Positions 58,298 through 64,000 of a DNA stretch of 64,000 nucleotides are shown in pieces. Under the pieces are notes generated by a model, which did no database searches, had not been told where the DNA came from, and was given only the letters and a program-made list of their open reading frames with translations. The stretch's first letter is position 1. Each line of letters opens with the position of its first letter. Made by a program: the position numbers and the translations under genes. The stretch is from positions 868,001 through 932,000 of the forward strand of contig LR778114.1 in assembly GCA_902809825.1 (NCBI GenBank), read 5' to 3'. Source of the DNA: Candidatus Hydrogenisulfobacillus filiaventi. Lineage in GTDB: Bacteria; Bacillota; Sulfobacillia; Sulfobacillales; R501.

Positions 58298-61054
58298 ATG
58301 GCCGAGTATCGTGAAACCTTGAACCTGCCCAAGACCGCCTTCCCCATGAAGGCCGACCTGCCCCTCCGGGAGCCGGTGTGGCTGGAGCGTTGGGCGGCGA
58401 TGGACCTGTACGGCCGTCAGCGCCGCCGTTTTGAAGGCCGGCCAAAGTTCATCCTCCACGACGGCCCCCCTTACGCCAACGGCGACATCCACCTGGGCAC
58501 CGCCCTCAACAAGGTCGTGAAGGACATCATCAACCGCTTCCACACCCTCGCAGGCGAGAACGTGGTCTTCGTGCCCGGTTGGGACACCCATGGCCTGCCC
58601 ATCGAGATGCGGGCGCTGCGCCAGCTGGGGGTGGACCAGCATCAGATCGACCCCCTTACCCTACGCCGGGAGTGCGCAGGGGTGGCCCGCCATTACATCG
58701 GGGTGATGACGGAGGAGTTCCGGCGGCTGGGGGTGTTCGGGGACTGGGAGCATCCCTATGTCACCATGGACCCTGCCTACGAGGCGGCCGAGCTGGGCGT
58801 GTTTGCCGACATGGTGGAACGGGGCCTCATCTACCGCGACCTCAAGCCGGTCTACTGGTGTCCGCACTGCGAGACCGCCCTGGCCGAGGGGGAGATTGAG
58901 TACCAGGACCACCGCAGCGATTCCATTTACGTGGCCTTCGACCTCATCCGGCCGGCGTCCCTGCCCGCCGGCACCCGGGCGGTGATCTGGACCACCACCC
59001 CTTGGACGCTGCCGGCCAACGTGGCTATTGCCGTCCACCCCGACCTCGAGTACGTGGTGGTGGAGACCGCTGCTGGTCCCTTGCTGCTGGCACGGGACCG
59101 GCTGGTCCCCGCCCTGGCGGCTATGGGCCTGACGGATGGGCAGGAGCTGGCGGCGGTCCGGGGCCGGGCGCTGGAAGGCCTGGTGGCCCGCCATCCCTAC
59201 CTGCCGGAGCGGGAGGTGCCCCTCATCCTGGGGGAGCACGTCAGCGCCGAGAGCGGGACCGGGCTCGTGCACACCGCACCCGGGCACGGCTTGGAGGACT
59301 GGGAGGCCGGGCGGCACTACCGGCTGCCGGTGCTGCAGCCCATCGACGACCGCGGGCGGTTCGAGGCCGGCACCCCGCTGGTGGAGGGCATGTTCTACGC
59401 GGACGCCAATCCGGTGGTGTTGGAACGGCTGCGCCAGACCGGCAGCCTGCTGGGGGCGGGCAGCCTGGTGCATCAGTACCCCTTCTGCTGGCGCTGCCAT
59501 AACCCCGTCATCTACCGGGCTACCAGCCAGTGGTTCCTGTCGGTGGACCGCATCCGGGAGGAACTGGTGGAGAGCACCTACCCGGTGCAGTGGCACCCGG
59601 AGTGGGGCGGGGAACGCATGCGGCAGATGGTGCGGGACCGGGATGACTGGTGCCTCTCCCGCCAGCGGGTCTGGGGCCTGCCCATTCCCGCTTTCTACTG
59701 CGGGCAGTGCGGGCAGCCCTTGCTGGATGCGGCGGTGATCCGGTACGTGGCCGCCCGCATCGGGGAGGAGGGCTCGGACAGCTGGTGGGAAAAGCCGGCC
59801 GACCACTTCCTGCCCCCCGGCACCACCTGCCCGGCCTGCGGGCACCGGGAATTCCGCCAGGAGCGGGACGTGTTTGATGTGTGGATGGACTCCGGGTCCT
59901 CCCATGCAGCGGTGCTGGCCCGGCACCCCGACCTGGAGTGGCCGGCGGACCTGGTGCTGGAGGGGGCCGACCAGTACCGGGGCTGGTTCAACAGCCTGCT
60001 GACCACCGGGGTGGCCACCCGCGACCGCGCTCCCTACAAGGCCGTGCTTACCCACGGCTGGACCCTGGACGGTGAGGGCCGCCCCATGCACAAGTCCCTG
60101 GGTAACGTCATCGACCCCATGGAGCTGGTGGACCGCTATGGGGCCGACGTCCTGCGCCTGTGGGTGGCGTCCAGCGATTACACCACCGATGTGCGCGTGT
60201 CCCCCGCCCTCATGGAGCAGCTGGCGGAGGCCTACCGTAAGATCCGGAACACCTGGCGGTTCCTGCTGGGCAACCTGGCCGACTTCGACCCCGACCGCGA
60301 TACCGTGCCCCTGCCGCCGCGGGACGCCTTGAACCGCTGGATGTTGGCCCGCTTCGGGGCCTGGCTGGAGGAGGCGCGGGATGCCTACGGGCGCTATGAG
60401 TTCCACGCCGTCATCCATTCCCTGCTGCGGCTGGTGACGGTGGACCTCTCCAACTTCTATCTGGACGTCAGCAAGGACCGGCTGTACACCCTATACCGGG
60501 AGGATCCCCTGCGGCGGGAGACGCAGACCGTGCTCTGGGTGCTGGCTGACGCCCTCCTGCGGGTGGCGGCCCCGGTGCTGGTGTTCACCGCCGAGGAGGC
60601 ATGGCGGGAGCTCCCCCACCGGGCGGGGGACCCGGAATCGGTGCACCTGGCCACCTGGCCGGAATGGGCCGGGGACCCGGAGGCGGCGGCGGTGCTGGCG
60701 CGGTTTGACGAGCGCCTCCTGCCCTGGCGGGAGCGGATCCTGAAGGGCCTCGAGCAGCTGCGGGCCCAGAAGCGCATCGGCAACAGCCTGCAGGCGGGCG
60801 TGCGGCTGGGGGAGGGATCCGGGCTCAGCGCGGAGGACCGCGCCCTCCTCAAGGACCTGCTGATGGTGGCGGAGGTGGAGGAGGAGCCGGCGGCCCTGGC
60901 CGGGGAGGAGGGCTTCCGGGTTTATCCGGTGGACTACCCCCGCTGCGCGCGCTGCTGGCGGTATGTGGAGGACGTCGGCAGCCATCCCGGGCACCCGGAC
61001 CTGTGCGGGCGTTGTGTGGAGGTGCTGGACCGGCAGACAGCCGGGGAAGGCTAG
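58298..61054 (+). CDS. ileS: Isoleucyl-tRNA synthetase
   Basis: A 918-residue class I synthetase. HIGH motif in PPYANGDIHLGTALNK; KMSKS region reads GRPMHKSLGNVID, a variant common in the family. The editing (CP1) domain has the TTTPWTLPANVAI and SGTGLVHTAPGHG motifs. A zinc finger is near the middle (CGQCGQP...CPACGHRE) and another at the C-terminus (CARCWRY...CGRC). ATG 58298 behind the T-box leader; no strong Shine-Dalgarno but GGGAAGAAGGGGG lies upstream. Confidence 0.97.
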   Translation: MAEYRETLNLPKTAFPMKADLPLREPVWLERWAAMDLYGRQRRRFEGRPKFILHDGPPYANGDIHLGTALNKVVKDIINRFHTLAGENVVFVPGWDTHGLPIEMRALRQLGVDQHQIDPLTLRRECAGVARHYIGVMTEEFRRLGVFGDWEHPYVTMDPAYEAAELGVFADMVERGLIYRDLKPVYWCPHCETALAEGEIEYQDHRSDSIYVAFDLIRPASLPAGTRAVIWTTTPWTLPANVAIAVHPDLEYVVVETAAGPLLLARDRLVPALAAMGLTDGQELAAVRGRALEGLVARHPYLPEREVPLILGEHVSAESGTGLVHTAPGHGLEDWEAGRHYRLPVLQPIDDRGRFEAGTPLVEGMFYADANPVVLERLRQTGSLLGAGSLVHQYPFCWRCHNPVIYRATSQWFLSVDRIREELVESTYPVQWHPEWGGERMRQMVRDRDDWCLSRQRVWGLPIPAFYCGQCGQPLLDAAVIRYVAARIGEEGSDSWWEKPADHFLPPGTTCPACGHREFRQERDVFDVWMDSGSSHAAVLARHPDLEWPADLVLEGADQYRGWFNSLLTTGVATRDRAPYKAVLTHGWTLDGEGRPMHKSLGNVIDPMELVDRYGADVLRLWVASSDYTTDVRVSPALMEQLAEAYRKIRNTWRFLLGNLADFDPDRDTVPLPPRDALNRWMLARFGAWLEEARDAYGRYEFHAVIHSLLRLVTVDLSNFYLDVSKDRLYTLYREDPLRRETQTVLWVLADALLRVAAPVLVFTAEEAWRELPHRAGDPESVHLATWPEWAGDPEAAAVLARFDERLLPWRERILKGLEQLRAQKRIGNSLQAGVRLGEGSGLSAEDRALLKDLLMVAEVEEEPAALAGEEGFRVYPVDYPRCARCWRYVEDVGSHPGHPDLCGRCVEVLDRQTAGEG

Positions 61055-61065
61055 GAGGGAGCGGG

Positions 61066-61575
61066 ATGGTGGCCCCCGGGCGGCGTCGGTGGGGACTGTG
61101 GGGGATCGCGCTGGCGGTCTTCCTGCTGGACCGGGCCGTGAAGGTGCTGGTGGTGACCCATCTCAGCCTGTACCAGAGCATACCCCTGGTGCCGCACGTG
61201 CTGGCCCTCACCTTGGTCCTCAATTCGGGCGCCGCCTTCGGGCTTTTGCGCCACCGCCAGTTCCTGTTCGTGCTGGTGGCGGTGGGGCTGCTGGCCGCGG
61301 TGGCGGCCTACAGCTTTCGCACCCGGGAGATCCCGGCCCCGCTCATGTGGGGGCTGGGGCTACTGGCGGGGGGATCGGCCGGCAACCTGTGGGACCGGGC
61401 GGTCAGCGGGCGGGTGGTGGACTACATTCACCTCGCCTACTGGCCGGTGTTCAACCTGGCCGACAGTGCCATTGTGGTGGGTATGGCGGTGCTGATGTGG
61501 TACTTCTGGCGGGGGGAACGGGCACCGGTGCAGACGGTGCGGGAACGGGGTGCGGATGAGGAAAAGCGGTCGTGA
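61066..61575 (+). CDS. lspA: Lipoprotein signal peptidase II
   Basis: A 169-residue membrane aspartic protease with four helices that removes signal peptides of lipoproteins. The catalytic pair is in RVVDYIHLAYWPVFNLADSA, with the earlier NSGAAFGLL and GGSAGNLWDRA motifs. ATG 61066 follows AGGAGGGA. Serves lipoproteins such as GerC and those at 10985 and 21703. Downstream of ileS as in many bacteria. Confidence 0.95.
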   Translation: MVAPGRRRWGLWGIALAVFLLDRAVKVLVVTHLSLYQSIPLVPHVLALTLVLNSGAAFGLLRHRQFLFVLVAVGLLAAVAAYSFRTREIPAPLMWGLGLLAGGSAGNLWDRAVSGRVVDYIHLAYWPVFNLADSAIVVGMAVLMWYFWRGERAPVQTVRERGADEEKRS

Positions 61576-61600
61576 ACGGTTTGGGGGAGGGGATGCGGAC

Positions 61601-62608
61601 ATGGACCCGGTGCAGGAGGAGGTGCATCGGGTGGAGTCGGACGCCGGGGAACGGCTCGACCGGTACCTGGCCCGTCACTTCCCCGAGCATTCGCGCACGG
61701 CCTGGCAGCACCTCATCGCCCAAGGGGCGGTGACGGTCAACGGTCGTCCGGCGGTGGCCCGCCATCCTGTGCAGCCGGGACAGATTATCGCCTGGCCGGT
61801 GGGCGCGGCGGCGCTGCTGGAGGCGGAGCTGGCCGGGCAGGGCCCCGTGGAGGGGCCCGACCTAAGCCATCTGGTTATTTATGAGGACGACGCCATCCTG
61901 GTGGTCAACAAGCCGCGGGGGCTGGTGGTGCACCCCGCCCGCGGGCACCTGGGCGATACCCTGATTGAGGGCCTGCTGCACCGGTTGACCCCGAGCCCGG
62001 AGGCGCCGGCCCTGCGGCCGGGGGTCGTGCATCGCCTGGATCGCGACACCACCGGGCTGATGGTGGTGGCCAAGACCGAGACCGCCCGCACCCGGCTGGC
62101 GGCGGCGCTGCAGGTGCGCCTGGTGCACCGGGCGTACATGGCGCTGGTCCGGGGCCACCCCCATCCGCGGGAGGGCTGGCTGGAGGCGCCCATCGGGCGC
62201 GACCCCCGCAACCGGCAGCGGATGGCGGTGGTGCTGGGGGGCCGCCAGGCCCGCACCCGGTACCGTACCTGCCGCGTGTGGCCGGGCTACGCCCTGCTGT
62301 CGGTGGAGCTGGAGACGGGGCGTACCCACCAGATCCGGGTGCACCTGGCGGCGGCGGGCCATCCGGTGGTGGGGGACCCTTTGTACGGGGCGGGGCCGGA
62401 ACTGGGCTTCCCGGCTCAGGCCCTGCATGCTTGGCGGTTGGAGTTCCACCATCCCATGACCGGCGCCAAGCTGGCCTTTACCGCCCCGCCGCCGGAGGAC
62501 TGGGCCCCGGCGGCCCGGCAGCTGGGCGCGGGGGAGACAGTGTGCGATGAGCCGGACTGCCGGGAGGTGCTGGCGCGGTTTCAGGCCTTGACGGAAGCGG
62601 GCGCCTGA
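61601..62608 (+). CDS. rluD: RluA/RluD family 23S rRNA pseudouridine synthase
   Basis: A 335-residue pseudouridine synthase: N-terminal S4 RNA-binding domain (ERLDRYLARHFPEHSRTAW), then the catalytic domain with VVHRLDRDTTGLMVVAKT (catalytic Asp in RLDRDT) and GRTHQIRVHLAAAGHP. ATG 61601 is behind GGGGGAGGGGATGCGGAC. The specific site (1911/1915/1917 or other) cannot be told from sequence. Converges with and overlaps the MscS gene by 28 bases. Confidence 0.93.
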   Translation: MDPVQEEVHRVESDAGERLDRYLARHFPEHSRTAWQHLIAQGAVTVNGRPAVARHPVQPGQIIAWPVGAAALLEAELAGQGPVEGPDLSHLVIYEDDAILVVNKPRGLVVHPARGHLGDTLIEGLLHRLTPSPEAPALRPGVVHRLDRDTTGLMVVAKTETARTRLAAALQVRLVHRAYMALVRGHPHPREGWLEAPIGRDPRNRQRMAVVLGGRQARTRYRTCRVWPGYALLSVELETGRTHQIRVHLAAAGHPVVGDPLYGAGPELGFPAQALHAWRLEFHHPMTGAKLAFTAPPPEDWAPAARQLGAGETVCDEPDCREVLARFQALTEAGA

Positions 62609-63510
62609 TCCGCCTCCAGGCTTTTCAGCACCCGCCAGGCTGTCTCCAGGACCTGTCCTTTGACGGCTTCCTCCGGGTCCGTGCTCCAGAGGGTGACCCC
62701 TACCCAGTAGCTAGCGGCGCCTAAATCGGTGAGGTAGACGGCCGGGCGGGCTTCCTCGCCCGCCAAAGTGGCCAGGGCCCGCCCCAGGGCCGGCAGGAGC
62801 CGGGCCGGTTCCAGCCCGGGAGCGACCTCGAACCGGACCCGGATGCGGCGGGCGCCGGCCCGGGAGCGGTTGATGATGGCCGACTGCACCAGCACCCCGT
62901 TGGGGAAGACCATGGGATCCCCGTCCTCGCTGCGGACGGCGGTGTACATGAGGTTGATGTCCACCACTTGGCCCGTGTAGACCGGTTTCATGGCCTCATG
63001 GGGGTAGGAGGGCATGAGCAGGGGATACTGCCAGGCGATGATGCTGATGGTCTCCCCCACCTGGAACGGCTGGAAGAGCACCAGCCAGATACCGCCCAGG
63101 ATATTGGCGAACATGGTCTGCCCGGCCAAGCCGATGATAACGGTCAGGAAGGCCCCGCCGAAGACCACGCTCGAGAGGCCCACCCCCAGCGCCGCCAGCA
63201 CGGCCAGGGCGATCCCCAGATAGAGGAGGAGGCGGATCGCGAAGCGGGCCACCGTGCGCTGGCGCGGGGAGAGGGGGCTCATGGGCCGGTTGAGGAGGCT
63301 GCCCTCCACCACCCGGGCGATGACCGCCCCCGCCCCCAGCACAATCAGCGCCTTGAGCAGGTGGATGGTGGAGGGGTTCACCGCCAGGAGGCGACGGTAG
63401 CGGTCGAGCAGCACCACCAGGATCACCCCGGCCACGAGGGCGGCGCCGGCCGGCAGCCACAGGCTGCGCCACCGGGCGGGGGGCCGGGAACCGTCGGACA
63501 CAGGCGTCAT
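62581..63510 (-). CDS. MscS family mechanosensitive ion channel
   Basis: A 309-residue membrane protein with four hydrophobic segments. The pore-lining TM3 region is GVGLSSVVFGGAFLTVIIGL, then AGQTMFANILGGIWLVLFQP, then the beta domain with FQVGETISI and MVFPNGVLVQSAIIN, typical of MscS. Releases solutes on osmotic downshock. The start is taken at ATG 63510; a longer frame to 63591 has a low-complexity N-terminus. Its stop lies within rluD. Confidence 0.88.
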   Translation of the reverse strand: MTPVSDGSRPPARWRSLWLPAGAALVAGVILVVLLDRYRRLLAVNPSTIHLLKALIVLGAGAVIARVVEGSLLNRPMSPLSPRQRTVARFAIRLLLYLGIALAVLAALGVGLSSVVFGGAFLTVIIGLAGQTMFANILGGIWLVLFQPFQVGETISIIAWQYPLLMPSYPHEAMKPVYTGQVVDINLMYTAVRSEDGDPMVFPNGVLVQSAIINRSRAGARRIRVRFEVAPGLEPARLLPALGRALATLAGEEARPAVYLTDLGAASYWVGVTLWSTDPEEAVKGQVLETAWRVLKSLEADQAPASVKA

Positions 63511-63644
63511 CCTTTCGCCAGGGAGGTGGGCGCGCCCCGGAGGGGCCGCCCCGGTCCGCATTATGCCAGGAGCCGGCGCCGGCGGCCACACCCGCCCGGA
63601 AGGGAGGCCGGGGCGGCGGCCGGAAGGGAAGGGAGGCGGCAGGG

Positions 63645-64000
63645 GTGAGAACGGGGCGCAGCCGCTCCCGGCTGGTGGCGGGCGCTGTGGTGGTGCTGGC
63701 CCTGCTGGCGGCCGGGCTGGGCCTGCGGGCCCGGCTGGCGGCGGCCCCGGTGCAGGGGCGGCTGACGGTGGCCCCCGGTCTCCGCCGCCGCCTGACCTGG
63801 CGGGCCGGCACCTTCCTGGTGACCTGGTACGGCTACACCGGCAGCCTGGTCGTCACCCGCCGGGGGCGGACCGTGTGGGCCAGCCCGCCCGGGCGCGCCT
63901 TCCTGGCCGCCGCCCGCGGGACCATGACCGCCCGTGAGCACATCGGCTACTTCCGGCTCCAGCGCCGGCGGACGGTTACCTATGCCGACCAGCGGGTGAC
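63645..64000 (+). CDS. N-terminal part of an exported or membrane-anchored protein, cut by the window end
   Basis: GTG 63645 with GGGAGG eight bases upstream opens a frame that is uncut at 64000 (118 codons). Residues 1-33 form a basic n-region plus hydrophobic helix (LVAGAVVVLALLAAGLGL), a signal or anchor. The following LVTWYGYTGSLVVTRRGRTV and WASPPGRAFLAAARG are beta-rich and loosely recall the N-terminal sandwich of GH31 alpha-glycosidases. That is a weak guess. Confidence 0.6.
   Translation, partial: MRTGRSRSRLVAGAVVVLALLAAGLGLRARLAAAPVQGRLTVAPGLRRRLTWRAGTFLVTWYGYTGSLVVTRRGRTVWASPPGRAFLAAARGTMTAREHIGYFRLQRRRTVTYADQRV

Noticed and set aside
60085-60115. IleRS KMSKS motif lost (PMHKS)
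   Set aside because: MHKSLGN is a known variant in this family, and the second lysine is kept, so nothing suggests an inactive enzyme.

Overview
The window comes from a very G+C-rich, endospore-forming member of the Bacillota (Firmicutes). It carries sigma-E, sigma-G, SpoIIGA, SpoIIR and a gerA-type germination operon, together with a Gram-positive style division and cell-wall (dcw) cluster running on to divIVA, and an isoleucine T-box in front of ileS. G+C content and gene content fit the Sulfobacillus / Thermaerobacter / Symbiobacterium type of lineage. The exact genus cannot be fixed from the sequence alone.

Layout. 1-7.6 kb: end of ruvA, then ruvB, yajC, a glutamate dehydrogenase, a biotin-dependent acyl-CoA carboxylase/decarboxylase module (carboxyltransferase, small subunit candidate, biotin carrier), a Tat-exported PIG-L deacetylase and a DppA-type D-aminopeptidase. 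7.6-16 kb is an eroded accessory zone. An IS607-type element (serine recombinase plus TnpB) splits a lipoprotein gene. The gerA-gerC-gerB operon carries apparent single-base frameshifts. A relic of a nitrate reductase operon (narG start joined to narI end) lies behind gerB. 16-24 kb: a zinc-ribbon protein, a PLD-like protein, a divergent Ni-Fe CO dehydrogenase (cooS) facing a Crp/Fnr regulator across a shared control region, tRNA-Ala(CGC), an APC permease, a frameshifted lipoprotein gene and a radical SAM protein. 24.6-30.6 kb: the cydABDC cytochrome bd oxidase operon. 30.6-33.4 kb: a low-complexity secreted protein with its sortase, a gene-poor stretch and a small ORF.

33.5-62.6 kb is a long, almost gap-free co-directional cluster: mraZ, rsmH, ftsL-like, two class B PBPs, murE, murF, mraY, ftsW, murG, murB, murA, DUF881, sbp, ftsA, ftsZ, spoIIGA, sigE, sigG, spoIIR, ylmC, pgeF, yggS, sepF, yggT, divIVA, T-box, ileS, lspA, rluD. 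murC, murD and ftsQ/divIB are absent from it. The end holds a convergent MscS channel gene and the start of an exported or membrane protein.

How the genes work together. The mur genes make and flip the peptidoglycan precursor. FtsW, FtsL, the PBPs, FtsA, FtsZ, SepF and DivIVA place and build the septum. SpoIIGA, SpoIIR, sigma-E and sigma-G then turn the asymmetric septum into compartment-specific transcription. CydAB with CydDC supports respiration at low oxygen. CooS and its neighbour regulator look like an anaerobic or redox-controlled CO module. The most interesting items are the cooS/regulator pair with a Crp-like operator centred at a predicted -41.5, the sortase with an unusual C-terminal extension next to a likely dedicated substrate, the IS607/TnpB insertion whose host gene can be stitched back together in frame, and the nar relic. 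I found no clear wholly new multi-gene system.
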